Shown here: piece after piece, positions 49,021-57,284 of the stretch
How positions within the stretch are numbered: position 1 is the first letter of the stretch
Layout of the letters: every line of letters starts with the position of its first letter
NCBI GenBank assembly: GCA_964476565.1
Contig: CAYZBG010000018.1
Coordinates: 4,393-68,392 of the forward strand
DNA from: CAMAXB01 sp964476565
GTDB lineage: Bacteria > Verrucomicrobiota > Verrucomicrobiia > Opitutales > Opitutaceae
Reading direction: 5' to 3'
Length of the DNA stretch: 64,000 nt
The notes under the pieces: model-generated
The model's database searches: none
What the model was told of the DNA's origin: nothing
Seen by the model: only the letters and a program-made list of their open reading frames with translations
Made by a program: the position numbers and the translations under genes

Positions 49021-50579
49021 CGATCGGAGAGAAACTAACCGAGCAGGCACGTATCCGTCCCACGGCGACGGCCCTGATCGACGATGCCCGCGGCCGGACG
49101 CTGACGTTCTCCGGGCTCGAGTCCGAGGTCGCAGCGGCTGCCGGGTGGTGGCAGGCGCAGGGTATCCACCGGGGCGACGCCGTGCTCGTCTTCGTGCCGA
49201 TGTCGATCGATCTGTACGTCGCCCTCCTTGGACTCTTTCGCATCGGCGCCGTCGCGCTGTTTCTCGACCCGAGTTCGGGCCTGGAACACCTGGAACGTTG
49301 CTGCAACCGCCGCCCTCCCCGGGCGCTCTTCGCCGTCCCGAAGGCGCATCTATTGCGGCTCCGCTCCCCGGCCCTTCGCCGCATCCCGGTGAAGATCACC
49401 CCGTCAGGCTGGTTGCCTTGGACCCGACGTTGGCCGCGCGCCTGGTCCGGGCCGGCGACGGCGCCGGCGCTGGCCACCCCCGCGGACGAGGCGCTGCTCA
49501 CCTTCACCAGCGGCAGCACCGGAATGCCCAAGGGGGCGGTGCGCACCCAGGCCTTCCTGCTGGCGCAATACGAAGCCCTCGCGCCCAGCCTCGAACTCGA
49601 GCCGGGCGAGGTCGATCTCGCCACCCTGCCGGTCTTCGTGCTCGCCAACCTTGCCGCAGGCGTCACGACCGTGATCCCGGATGCCGACCTGCGCCGGCCC
49701 GGTGCGGTCGACGCCGACGCGATCCTGCGCCAGATCGATCGTCATCACGTCACGCGCCTCACGGCCTCGCCGGCGTTCTTTGAACGCATACTTGGCGCAT
49801 GCACGGCCTCCGGCGTCACCCTGCCCGGATTGCGCAAGCTGCACACCGGCGGAGCGCCGGTGTTTCCCCGCTTGCTCGAAGCCCTGCGTGCAGCCGCGCC
49901 GAACGCCGCCGTGACCGCAGTCTACGGTTCAACCGAAGCCGAACCGATCGCCCACCTCGACGCGCGCGACATCGCAGCGGCCGACCTTGCCGCCATGCGT
50001 TCGGGTCGCGGCCTGCTCGCGGGCCGGCCCGAACCGCAGATCGGTCTTCGCATCGTACGCGATCGCTGGGGAGAGCCGCGGAGCTACCCGGACGCCTGGG
50101 CCTTCGAGGCAGACACACTGCCCGCGGGCGAGACCGGCGAGATCGTCGTCACCGGGGCCCATGTGCTGAAGGGCTACCTCGACGGACGCGGGGACGAGGA
50201 GACCAAGTTTCGCGTTGGGGACCACGTGTGGCATCGCACGGGCGACGCCGGCTGCCTCGATGCCGAGGGCAGAGTGTGGCTGCAGGGGCGGTGCGCCGCC
50301 CGCATCGACGACACGCGGGGACGGCTTTATCCCTTCGGCGTGGAATGCGTGGCCATGACTTTTCCCTCGATCCGCCGCGCCGCGCTCGTCGCCCACGCTG
50401 GACAGCGTATCCTCGTGGTGGAGACGCACGGGGACTCCGATGCGGCCGCGCTGCGGGATGCGGTTTCTTGGGCGCAGGTGGACGCAATTCGGGTCATTGC
50501 CACCATGCCGGTCGACTCGCGGCACAATGCGAAGATCGACTACCCCCGCCTGCGTCGCTGGCTGGAGCAGGCACCATAA
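49017..50579 (+). CDS. AMP-dependent ligase, OleC-like
   Basis: A 520-residue member of the acyl-AMP/CoA ligase superfamily. Motifs are LTFTSGSTGMPKGAVRTQAF (ATP P-loop), VYGSTEAEPIAHLDARD, GETGEIVVTGAHVLKGYLDG, HRTGDAGCLDAEGRVWLQGR, and the C-terminal adenylation Lys in DSRHNAKIDYPRL. The NCCRRPP-like stretch CNRRPPRALFAVPKAHLLRL and the ending resemble OleC beta-lactone synthetases, which act on beta-hydroxy acids. The substrate here is unknown. It is the last gene of the operon and overlaps the GNAT gene by four bases. Confidence 0.85.
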   Translation: MTIGEKLTEQARIRPTATALIDDARGRTLTFSGLESEVAAAAGWWQAQGIHRGDAVLVFVPMSIDLYVALLGLFRIGAVALFLDPSSGLEHLERCCNRRPPRALFAVPKAHLLRLRSPALRRIPVKITPSGWLPWTRRWPRAWSGPATAPALATPADEALLTFTSGSTGMPKGAVRTQAFLLAQYEALAPSLELEPGEVDLATLPVFVLANLAAGVTTVIPDADLRRPGAVDADAILRQIDRHHVTRLTASPAFFERILGACTASGVTLPGLRKLHTGGAPVFPRLLEALRAAAPNAAVTAVYGSTEAEPIAHLDARDIAAADLAAMRSGRGLLAGRPEPQIGLRIVRDRWGEPRSYPDAWAFEADTLPAGETGEIVVTGAHVLKGYLDGRGDEETKFRVGDHVWHRTGDAGCLDAEGRVWLQGRCAARIDDTRGRLYPFGVECVAMTFPSIRRAALVAHAGQRILVVETHGDSDAAALRDAVSWAQVDAIRVIATMPVDSRHNAKIDYPRLRRWLEQAP

Positions 50580-50721
50580 CGCCGCGGAGCGCACACCGGA
50601 CGGATTTCGGCGTAAATAAGTTATGCGCAGGCCGTCAAAGGACGGTCAAAGTGGGGGCGGCGCGGTGGCTCCGAGAGGTGTGCGATTGTCCGCGTGACAC
50701 CGGACCGGCACCGTACCGGCC

Positions 50722-51612
50722 ATGAACACGTTCTCGGGCTATCCCTATCTGGTCGGTTACCTCGCGGCGTATTTTGCCGGTGTGGGCGGAGTCTGGCTCT
50801 GGCAATGGAAGCGTCAGCGCGAGAAACCACCGGTGGCGGAGAAACTGATCCGCGGGCCCGGTGAATCGCTTCGCCGCGAGTTGGACCGGTATGACCGCAG
50901 TCTGGTTTTTCACCTCGTTGGGTGCGCGCTGCTCCCGCTGCTCGTCCTGACTTCGGGGCTCTGGTTTGTCTCGGGCCTCGGTCCGGCTGCCCGCCTCGAC
51001 GCGTTGATCGGTCTCGGGGTGGCCTTGCTCGGGACCCTCTACGGAAGCGGCCGCTGGTTGCTCGTCCTCCTGCAACGTCGGCGCGACTTGAAGCAGCGGT
51101 GGTTCAACGCACGGACCGTCGCCGAGGCGATTGAGCCGTTGCGCCAGGCCGGTCTGCGGGTGTTTCACGACGTACCCGCCCTCGAGGCCAACCCTCCATT
51201 TACCCTCGACCACGTCATTGTCAGCCCGGCCGGCGTCTACTTGCTCAAGACGAAGACCGTGAATCGCGGCAAAGCCCGGCCCGGCCTGGACGAGCACAAA
51301 ATCGTTTACGACGGTCACGAGCTGATCTTCCCGTGGGGCGACGACGCCAAGCCGCTCAACGAGATTCGCGATCCGGCGGTGTGGCTTGACCATTGGCTGG
51401 TGCAGCTGCTGGGCCGCCGCGTTCCCGTTCACCCCGTGCTCGTTTTCCCCGGCTGGTGGGTCGAGGACCAGGCGGCCCAAAGCAATGTGCGCGTGACCAA
51501 TCCGCTCCAGGTCGCCGCCCTCGCCTCCCGCCGCGAAGCGGTGCTGACGGCAGAGCAGATCGACCTGGTGGCCAAGCACCTCGAAACCCGCTGTCGCGAC
51601 GTCGAAGCCTAG
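50722..51612 (+). CDS. NERD-domain membrane protein
   Basis: A 296-residue protein with one N-terminal helix (about 3-20, a YLAAYFAGVGGVWLWQW region) and two more helices (about 70-115). It has a C-terminal nuclease-related NERD domain (about 135-290): GLRVFHDVPALEANPPFTLD, HVIVSPAGVYLLKTKTVNRG, then VHPVLVFPGWWVED. The Asp in LDHVIV and the Lys in TKT correspond to the nuclease-like core; whether it cuts DNA is unknown. It starts 143 bases after the ligase gene and is probably separate from that operon. Confidence 0.85.
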   Translation: MNTFSGYPYLVGYLAAYFAGVGGVWLWQWKRQREKPPVAEKLIRGPGESLRRELDRYDRSLVFHLVGCALLPLLVLTSGLWFVSGLGPAARLDALIGLGVALLGTLYGSGRWLLVLLQRRRDLKQRWFNARTVAEAIEPLRQAGLRVFHDVPALEANPPFTLDHVIVSPAGVYLLKTKTVNRGKARPGLDEHKIVYDGHELIFPWGDDAKPLNEIRDPAVWLDHWLVQLLGRRVPVHPVLVFPGWWVEDQAAQSNVRVTNPLQVAALASRREAVLTAEQIDLVAKHLETRCRDVEA

Positions 51613-51664
51613 ACGGACCGAACGCGGCAAAAATGGGCTGTTCTCGCGTCGTGCGCCGGGTAAG

Positions 51665-52249
51665 ATGCCCGGCATCATGTACGCCGCACTCGTCCTGATT
51701 CTTGCCGCCGCCGGCTATCGCATTCTCGCCGTCACCAGCACGGAACTGGCCAACTTCGCCCCCCTCATGGCCCTCGCCTTCTGCGGCGCCGTTTACCTGC
51801 GTCCCCGCGGATGGTGGGTCGTACCCTTTGCGGCCCTCGTCCTGAGCGATCTGTGGATCAATCATATCTATGTGACGCAGTACGGCTATGGCTACGGCCA
51901 CGCCGAGATGGTCATCCGCGCCGCCTGCTTCGCCGCTGCTCTCGGCCTCGGCCTTCTCGTCGCCCGCCACAAGACCTGGCTTTCCCTGCTCTCCGGCACC
52001 CTGGCGGGCGCCATCGTGTTTTACCTCGCCACCAACACGGCGTCGTGGGCCGGGGATGTGGCCTACGCCAAGACGGCTGCCGGATGGTGGCAGGCGATGA
52101 CCGTGGGGCACCCGGAATTTCCGCCCACGCTGTACTTCTTCCGCAACTCTCTCGTCAGCGACCTGCTCTTCACGGGCGTTTTCGTCCTCGTGATGGAAGC
52201 TCGCGCCCGGCGCGCCGGACAGCCGAATCTGCTCGTCCGCGCGGCCTGA
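51665..52249 (+). CDS. DUF6580 membrane protein
   Basis: A 194-residue, five- or six-helix membrane protein. It matches the DUF6580 pattern: an opening LAAAGYRILAVTSTELANFA, PLMALAFCGAVYLRPRGWWV, LVLSDLWINHIYVTQYGYGY and a second-half LAGAIVFYLATNTASWAGDV. The TPLMALA-type N-terminus recalls ECF-transporter S-components (integral substrate-binding proteins for vitamins and metals), but the substrate is unknown. A bidirectional hairpin follows the stop, before the converging phoH gene. Confidence 0.85.
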   Translation: MPGIMYAALVLILAAAGYRILAVTSTELANFAPLMALAFCGAVYLRPRGWWVVPFAALVLSDLWINHIYVTQYGYGYGHAEMVIRAACFAAALGLGLLVARHKTWLSLLSGTLAGAIVFYLATNTASWAGDVAYAKTAAGWWQAMTVGHPEFPPTLYFFRNSLVSDLLFTGVFVLVMEARARRAGQPNLLVRAA

Positions 52250-52284
52250 ACGACGCACCGCCGTCCGCGGGCTTTCGCTGAAGC

Positions 52285-52314
52285 AACGCCGCAGGCCCCC
52301 CTGCGGCGTTTTCG
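52285..52314. terminator. Bidirectional terminator hairpin
   Basis: A perfect 10-bp stem, AACGCCGCAG/CTGCGGCGTT (52285-52294 with 52301-52310), with a GCCCCC loop. It lies between the end of the DUF6580 gene (52249) and the end of phoH (52315), which converge. T's are present on the plus strand. Confidence 0.8.
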
Positions 52315-53847
52315 TCAGAGCAAATCGGCCGCCAACTCGGCGAGCCTGGAACGCTCACCCTTGCTGAGTTTGACGTGGGCCGACAGCGCATGGCCCTTCA
52401 TGCGATTGTGGCAGTAGACGAGGCCGTTGCTGCGGGAATCGACGTAAGGGTTGTCGATCTGCGCCGGGTCTCCGATCAGGACGATCTTCGAACCTTCCGA
52501 GATGCGCGTGATGACGGTCTTCACCTCGTGCGGGGTCAGCTGCTGGGCCTCATCGAGAATGAAGAACCGGCGGGCGATCGAGCGTCCGCGGATGAAGCAG
52601 AGCGCCTCGATCTCCAGCAGCCCGCTGCGCATGAGACGCTCGTACGGCTTCATGATCGGAGCGTTGCCGCCGGACGACGACGAGGCCACGGACGGCGCCG
52701 GAGCGGCCGCGAGGGCGAAATCCTGATGCTTCTTCTGCTTCTTCTTGGACACCTTCTTGGAGGCGAACTGCGGATCCTTCGACGGCTTCGAGGGAATGAG
52801 CACCTCGAGGGCGTCAAAGTAGGGCTGCAGCCACGGCTTCATCTTCTCGTCGAGTGAGCCGGGAAGAAACCCGATGTCCTTGCCGAGGGAGATGACCGGA
52901 CGGGAGATGGACACGCCGTCGTACGGCGATTGTTCGTCGTGCGTCTGGTGCAGAGCGCACGCGGTCGAAATCAGCGTCTTGCCCGTGCCGGCTTTACCGA
53001 AACAGGTGATGAGCGAGATCGACGGATCCAGCAGCGCATCCATGAAGAACTGCTGCTCGAGGTTGCGCGCCCGGATCGCGATGCCGCCCGGAGCCTTCAC
53101 AAACTCGGGGAGGTGCAACCGGCGCACGACGCCCTCGCCGTAGTAACGCGCCGGCATGGTCTTTCCCTCGTCGGAACGCAGCAGCACGTACTCGTTCAGG
53201 TACAAGGGCTGGCTCGCGTCCTGCCCGAGATCGAAGCTGCCCTCGGAGCAGAAGCGCTGCAGTTCGTAGACCGTGACGGGAATCTCGCGGTACGAGTTCT
53301 CATTGGTCGTCTCCGGGACCTTGTCGTTCAGGTAGTCCTGAGACTCGAGGCCCAGCGCCCGCGCCTTGAGCTGCACGTTGACGTCCTTCGTGACCAAAAT
53401 GGTCGGCGGGGGAAACTGCTCCTGGACAAACAAGGCCGAGGCGATGATGCGATTGTCCTTCTTCGACAGGTCGGGGAGGATCGCCCGGAGGCGCTCCATG
53501 GCGGGCGAATGCTTTCCCGCCTCCATCAAGTAGGGGTTGATGATCACCGAGAGCGTGCCGCCGTTCGGCAGGTCCACGCCCTCATGCATCGAACGCGAGT
53601 CCGGCAGGAGCTCCTGCAGGATGCGATGGACCCGGCGGGCGTTGCGGCCCCGCTCGGTGGATTGCTCGGCCTTGATGGCATCGAGCTCCTCCAGAACCTC
53701 CACCGGAATGGCGAGGTTGTTGTCCTCAAACTTGTAGATCGACTGGGGGTCGTGAAGGAGGACGTTTGTGTCCAGAACAAAGGTCTTAACCTTCGCTGAT
53801 CCCTTGAGCCGCGTTTTAGAGGCTATCGCCCCGCTCAGGTTTTCCAT
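52315..53847 (-). CDS. PhoH-family protein with N-terminal PIN domain
   Basis: A 510-residue protein combining a PIN nuclease domain (about 20-150; FVLDTNVLLHDPQSIYKFED with VLEELDAIK carrying the Asp/Glu metal ligands) and a PhoH ATPase domain. The Walker A motif is GKAGTGKT near residue 283, the Walker B ILDEAQQLTP, and GSKIVLIGDPAQIDNPYVDS completes it. A Lys/Ala/Ser-rich stretch (about 365-395) interrupts the ATPase. The family couples helicase to PIN ribonuclease activity (PhoH2). The ATG at 53847 starts the PIN domain; the frame's longer N-terminus is not conserved-looking. Confidence 0.93.
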   Translation of the reverse strand: MENLSGAIASKTRLKGSAKVKTFVLDTNVLLHDPQSIYKFEDNNLAIPVEVLEELDAIKAEQSTERGRNARRVHRILQELLPDSRSMHEGVDLPNGGTLSVIINPYLMEAGKHSPAMERLRAILPDLSKKDNRIIASALFVQEQFPPPTILVTKDVNVQLKARALGLESQDYLNDKVPETTNENSYREIPVTVYELQRFCSEGSFDLGQDASQPLYLNEYVLLRSDEGKTMPARYYGEGVVRRLHLPEFVKAPGGIAIRARNLEQQFFMDALLDPSISLITCFGKAGTGKTLISTACALHQTHDEQSPYDGVSISRPVISLGKDIGFLPGSLDEKMKPWLQPYFDALEVLIPSKPSKDPQFASKKVSKKKQKKHQDFALAAAPAPSVASSSSGGNAPIMKPYERLMRSGLLEIEALCFIRGRSIARRFFILDEAQQLTPHEVKTVITRISEGSKIVLIGDPAQIDNPYVDSRSNGLVYCHNRMKGHALSAHVKLSKGERSRLAELAADLL

Positions 53848-53972
53848 CGGTGTGGATATCGTGTGAATAACTGTGCACAGAGCGTGCCAGATGTAAACCC
53901 GCGATTTGCCCCCGCCCGCAAATGTTTCTCGTCCGTGACCGCGCCGGCACGATCGCCGGGGGCCAAAAAGAA

Positions 53973-54002
53973 GGCGGGCCACCTACCCCTAGGTGGCCCG
54001 CC
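53973..54002 (-). terminator. Strong 13-bp hairpin, likely terminator for the upstream minus-strand gene
   Basis: A perfect 13-bp stem (GGCGGGCCACCTA, 53973-53985, with 53990-54002) and a four-base loop, followed on the minus strand by TTCTTTTTGG. It lies 125 bases past the end of the small gene at 54127. A second short stem (TCTCCCG, 54031-54037, with 54043-54049) lies between. The pair could also be a small structured RNA. Confidence 0.7.
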
Positions 54003-54126
54003 ACTTACTTGCTTACTTAGTTACCCCAAATCTCCCGCTAAGCGGGAGAAAAACTAACCAGAACCACAGAGTAAGACGCAACGTCGGTACTTTGGTTCAT
54101 TCTTTCTGCGATAAAATCTTAAGTTT

Positions 54127-54444
54127 CTATCCCCCAATGAAATCAGCCTGATTCTTTTTCGATTTCGGACGAGGTTCGACCCACAACCGCAGCAAAAGCT
54201 CCGCCAGATTTCGCATGCTGGTACGACGGAGGCCTTCGCGCTGCGCGCGTTCGAGAAAGGGTGCGGCCACGGCCGAGCGCTCCTCGAAATAGGCCCAGAG
54301 CTCGCGATCGAGGTTCGCCGCGACGGCATGCTCATCGGGCGTGCGTTGTGCGGCGCCCCGCACCTTGTCCTGCCAGAACCGGAGCTCCTCCGGCTGCTGA
54401 TGCAAATAGTCGTACACGAGCTGTTCGCTCCGATTGAGACTCAT
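54127..54444 (-). CDS. Small conserved-looking protein of unknown function
   Basis: A 105-residue helical protein: MSLNRSEQLVYDYLHQQPEE, then LRFWQDKVRGAAQRTPDEHA, WAYFEERSAVAAPFLERAQR and NLAELLLRLWVEPR, ending in a Lys-rich tail. The frame extends upstream to 54639, but codon pattern and position support the ATG at 54444. It has no signal or membrane segment and no known motif; the four-helix, Arg-rich makeup suggests a nucleic-acid or protein-binding adaptor. It is divergent from the coiled-coil membrane gene 112 bases away. Confidence 0.7.
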   Translation of the reverse strand: MSLNRSEQLVYDYLHQQPEELRFWQDKVRGAAQRTPDEHAVAANLDRELWAYFEERSAVAAPFLERAQREGLRRTSMRNLAELLLRLWVEPRPKSKKNQADFIGG

Positions 54445-54556
54445 GGCACCAAATCGTGACTTACGTGTCTGCGGGAACAATCGCAAAGCTGCTTTCGAAT
54501 GCGGCGTTGCCTTCCCAAGTCCCGAAACTACCGTCGCTTCAACTCCCGTTCTCACC

Positions 54557-55372
54557 ATGTGGCAAAAACTTAAAGAACAACTTCCCGCGCTGATTCTCAC
54601 GATCCTCGCGATCGCTGGCGGCGCGTATTGGCTGCACACCCAGACGGTGGCCGAGATGGCCGCCCGTCAGCAGCAGGAAATCGCCGCGCTACGCGAACAG
54701 ACCAACGCCGAGCTCCAAGCCTCGGCCGAGCAGACCCGCCGCCAGATCGATGCGGTCAACACCCTGCTCAAGGATGCCATCTCGAAGCGCTCGGCCGACA
54801 TGTTCATGACGGATGAGGAAGTCGCGAAACTGAACGCCGAGAAGGTGAATCAGCTCGCCGAGGCCATCGCCGTGAAAATTCAGCCGTTCAACCCGCTGCC
54901 CAAGAGCCCCGAGGAAGCCGAACGCCAGCAGAACGAGCAGGTTGACCGCGTATCGTCCCGCATGGCCGAGCGCATTCAGCCCATCCTCGCGCAGATGGCC
55001 GGCGAGTCCACCCTCACCCGCGAGACCCTCGTCAACTACAGCGAAAAGATCTCCGACCAGATCGGCGTCGTTCTGACCAGCGAGCTGGCGAAGAACCAGG
55101 TCCTGAACAACAACCTCGCCGAAACGCAGGCCATTGCCCAGGACTCGCTCGCGCTGTCGCACGAGTTGACCGCCCTCTACCTCAGCTCGTTCAAGGATCA
55201 GGGCATGCTGACCCGCATCCTCTCGCTCCCGGCCAACGTGGTGCGCGATGCCACGCAGCTGAGCATCGTGAACAGCAGCGAACGAAAGAAGAAGGAAGAG
55301 GAGCTCGTCGCCCGCCTCGGCGAGATTCAGCAGCGCCTGCAGGTGGCACAAAGCAACGCTCCGACGCGTTAA
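54557..55372 (+). CDS. Membrane-anchored coiled-coil protein of unknown function
   Basis: A 271-residue protein with one membrane helix near the N-terminus (about 10-30, LILTILAIAGGAYWL). Long Glu/Gln/Ala-rich heptads follow (AEMAARQQQEIAALREQTNA), predicting a coiled coil to about residue 90, then mixed helices (SEKISDQIGVVLTSELAKNQ) and a final charged helix (ERKKKEEELVARLGEIQQRL). No known domain. A strong terminator follows, so it is a single-gene unit. It resembles envelope scaffold proteins, but no function is assigned. Confidence 0.75.
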   Translation: MWQKLKEQLPALILTILAIAGGAYWLHTQTVAEMAARQQQEIAALREQTNAELQASAEQTRRQIDAVNTLLKDAISKRSADMFMTDEEVAKLNAEKVNQLAEAIAVKIQPFNPLPKSPEEAERQQNEQVDRVSSRMAERIQPILAQMAGESTLTRETLVNYSEKISDQIGVVLTSELAKNQVLNNNLAETQAIAQDSLALSHELTALYLSSFKDQGMLTRILSLPANVVRDATQLSIVNSSERKKKEEELVARLGEIQQRLQVAQSNAPTR

Positions 55373-55547
55373 AGCCCCTCCGGCTGGTCCTGTCCCCTCG
55401 CCGCGCGGTTTCCTCCGCGCGGCTTTTTTGTGCTCCGCGTGCCCGGCGCCCTGAGCCGAGCTTAACGCAGCCAGTAGCGGCGGCGATGACTGCGGCCATC
55501 GGCCGCGGCGAATGAACTTAGCAGGCACAACGCATGACTCAGTGGGC
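55373..55547. other. Gene-free stretch with terminator, start of a 385-base gap
   Basis: Between the coiled-coil gene and the YcaQ-like gene there are 385 bases. The first part holds the terminator at 55400-55429, then about 110 bases with no recognised signal. The rest contains the possible 49-residue gene at 55548. Nothing else was seen. Confidence 0.5.
55400..55429 (+). terminator. Rho-independent terminator
   Basis: A 9-bp perfect stem (GCCGCGCGG, 55400-55408, with 55415-55423), a six-base loop and six T's (55424-55429), 28 bases past the stop of the coiled-coil gene. Confidence 0.92.
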
Positions 55548-55697
55548 ATGATCACGTTCAAGCACCTCCATTCCTCTCCCCGGCGCCTGCGTGCGTGGCT
55601 GCGCGCCCATCGCCCGCTGGCATGGGTCGACGCGCTGACGCCCGATTACACGCGCTGGTCGCCCGATCCCCCGGTGATGGAGCGGTTGATTCGCTGA
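55548..55697 (+). CDS. Possible small basic protein (49 aa)
   Basis: A 49-codon frame from an ATG at 55548. About four in five codons end in G or C, like real genes here. The product is basic and Trp/Arg-rich (RRLRAWLRAHRPLAWVDALT, then PDYTRWSPDPP). It has no ribosome-binding site of note and no known family. The frame extends to an earlier ATG at 55512. It lies between the terminator and the YcaQ-like gene. Real coding is plausible but not shown. Confidence 0.4.
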   Translation: MITFKHLHSSPRRLRAWLRAHRPLAWVDALTPDYTRWSPDPPVMERLIR

Positions 55698-55757
55698 CCT
55701 GCCTGCCGCCGCCGGTTTGGTTTTGCCGTCGGCGCCGGGCCCACCTCGGATCGAGGT

Positions 55758-56867
55758 GTGTCGCCTGCCCTGCGCCTTTCTCCGTCCGACGCCCGGCGGT
55801 TCCACCTGCACGCCACCGGGCTGATTGTGCCTCACGCCTCGGTCGGCGCTGCGCTCGATCATCACGGCTACGTGCAGATCGATCCGATCAATGTCTGCGG
55901 ACGCATGCACGACCTGATGCTGCGCAACCGGGTCGCCTCCTACGCCGAAGGAGATCTGTTCCGTCACCTGCACGGTTCCGAGGCCGCGCCCCTCGCGGCA
56001 CCCGCCCGTTGCGCCTTTGAACACCATCTGCCCAGCACGAACCTGCTCGTGGCGATGCCCCTGGACGCCTGGCCCTTCCTTCGCCGGGCGATGAGGATGC
56101 GCGCCGGCCGCCCGGGCGCGTGGTCGGGCCGGCTGACTCGCGCCGAAAAGCAACTCGCTCCGCGTATCCTCGACGCCATCGCCACGCGGGGGCCCTTGGC
56201 CTCGGAGGACATCGAGGACGCCGGCAAGTCGCGGGCGGTCTGGGGTGCGGCCACCCTTGCGAAGACGACGATGCAGAAACTGTTTTTCCATGGCGAACTG
56301 CTCATCGCCGGGCGCGACAAGGGACGCCGCCGCTATGACCTGCCGGAGCGGGTTCTGCCGCCTGCCCTTCTGCGGCAACCGGAGCCGGCCGCCGATGACG
56401 TTCGACGTTGGGAGATCCTGCTCCGGCTGCGGCAACGTCGGCTCGTGCGCCTGAAGCGCAACGAGCTGCCGTGGGTGTCCGATGCCGTGCAGGCGGTCAC
56501 TGTCGGCGACGGGCCGGTGCTTCATCTTCTCCGCCACGACCTGCCCGCCCTCGACACCGCAGCGGAAGCGCCCCCGGCATCACCCCGTTTGCTCGCACCG
56601 CTCGATCCGCTGATCTACGACCGGGCCCTGACCCGCCAGCTGTGGGCGTTCGACTACACGTGGGAGGTGTATACGCCTGCGGCCAAACGCGTACGCGGCT
56701 ACTACGCGTTGCCCGTCTTGTCCGGAGAACGCCTGGTGGGACACGTCGATCCCAAGGCCGACCGGACCGCCGGCCGCCTGCGTGTCGTGACGCGCAAGGT
56801 TGCGCGCGGACACGCCGTCAGTCCCGCGATTCACGCTCTCGCTTTGTTTCTCGGCCTGCGTGCCTGA
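55758..56867 (+). CDS. YcaQ/AlkX-like winged-helix DNA glycosylase family protein
   Basis: A 369-residue protein of the HTH_42/YcaQ family, GTG-started. Signatures are LHATGLIVPHASVGAALDHH, QIDPINVCGRMHDLMLRNRV, EHHLPSTNLLVAMPLD, LAPLDPLIYDRALTRQLWAF and DYTWEVYTPAAKRVRGYYAL, then GHVDPKADRTAGRLRVV. YcaQ glycosylase unhooks interstrand DNA cross-links. Members in other lineages are called winged-helix DNA-binding proteins and may protect a toxin-producing host. The Gln-x-Asp (QID) motif important for cross-link repair is present, supporting a repair role. Confidence 0.9.
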   Translation: MSPALRLSPSDARRFHLHATGLIVPHASVGAALDHHGYVQIDPINVCGRMHDLMLRNRVASYAEGDLFRHLHGSEAAPLAAPARCAFEHHLPSTNLLVAMPLDAWPFLRRAMRMRAGRPGAWSGRLTRAEKQLAPRILDAIATRGPLASEDIEDAGKSRAVWGAATLAKTTMQKLFFHGELLIAGRDKGRRRYDLPERVLPPALLRQPEPAADDVRRWEILLRLRQRRLVRLKRNELPWVSDAVQAVTVGDGPVLHLLRHDLPALDTAAEAPPASPRLLAPLDPLIYDRALTRQLWAFDYTWEVYTPAAKRVRGYYALPVLSGERLVGHVDPKADRTAGRLRVVTRKVARGHAVSPAIHALALFLGLRA

Positions 56868-57038
56868 GCCGTAAACGATCGACCGTGTGCCTCGTATGCG
56901 ATTGCGGGCGGTGCTGGTAGTCTCGGTCAGACGAACAGAGTCAGGCCACCCCATAGATAGCACTTCCGAGCCCACGGTGGATGCACGGGTCCCTCCGCGC
57001 GTGGATTGTTGGGCAGGATCACACCGTTCACATCTCCC

Positions 57039-57096
57039 GCGGAGGCGCCGAGGCGCAGAGTTTTTTCCATATTCTCCGCATCCCTGCGCCTTCTGC
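57039..57096. repeat. Imperfect inverted repeat with T-run
   Basis: Arms 57039-57060 (GCGGAGGCGCCGAGGCGCAG and AG) and 57074-57096 (CTCCGCATCCCTGCGCCTTC and TGC) pair imperfectly, about 16 of 22, around TTTTTTCCATATT. The arm sequence is of the GCGGAGGCGCAGAG kind. It holds no gene. It could be a solo relic of the small units seen at 15693 and 20732, or a terminator. Confidence 0.45.
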
Positions 57097-57174
57097 AGGA
57101 AGGTCAAATTTCATGCAGCCGATCGTCGCTTCGGATTACCACAATCAGCCATGGCGATACGCGTGTGTAACCCC

Positions 57175-57201
57175 GGGAGCGCCGAGCCCCAGCTCGGCTC
57201 C
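57175..57201. repeat. Palindromic hairpin
   Basis: GCCGAGC (57181-57187) and GCTCGGC (57192-57198) form a 7-bp stem with a CCCA loop, extended by GGGAGC before and TCC after. It is a repeat-like hairpin in the gene-free gap, of unknown role. Confidence 0.5.
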
Positions 57202-57284
57202 GATACAGACACAACGTCGACGTCGCATCTCTTGCTCCTGCCAAGCGGCCGGCCGATCGACTCCGTTTGTCAAAAGTCGAGGGC

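Larger units (their letters stand above)
56868..57284. other. 417-base gap with repeat relics
   Basis: No gene supported. About 16 in-frame stops occur across the frames. It contains the imperfect inverted repeat at 57039-57096 and the hairpin at 57175-57201, and its base composition is less GC-rich than nearby genes. It looks like decayed or repeat-derived DNA between the YcaQ-like gene and the converging unknown gene. Confidence 0.5.
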
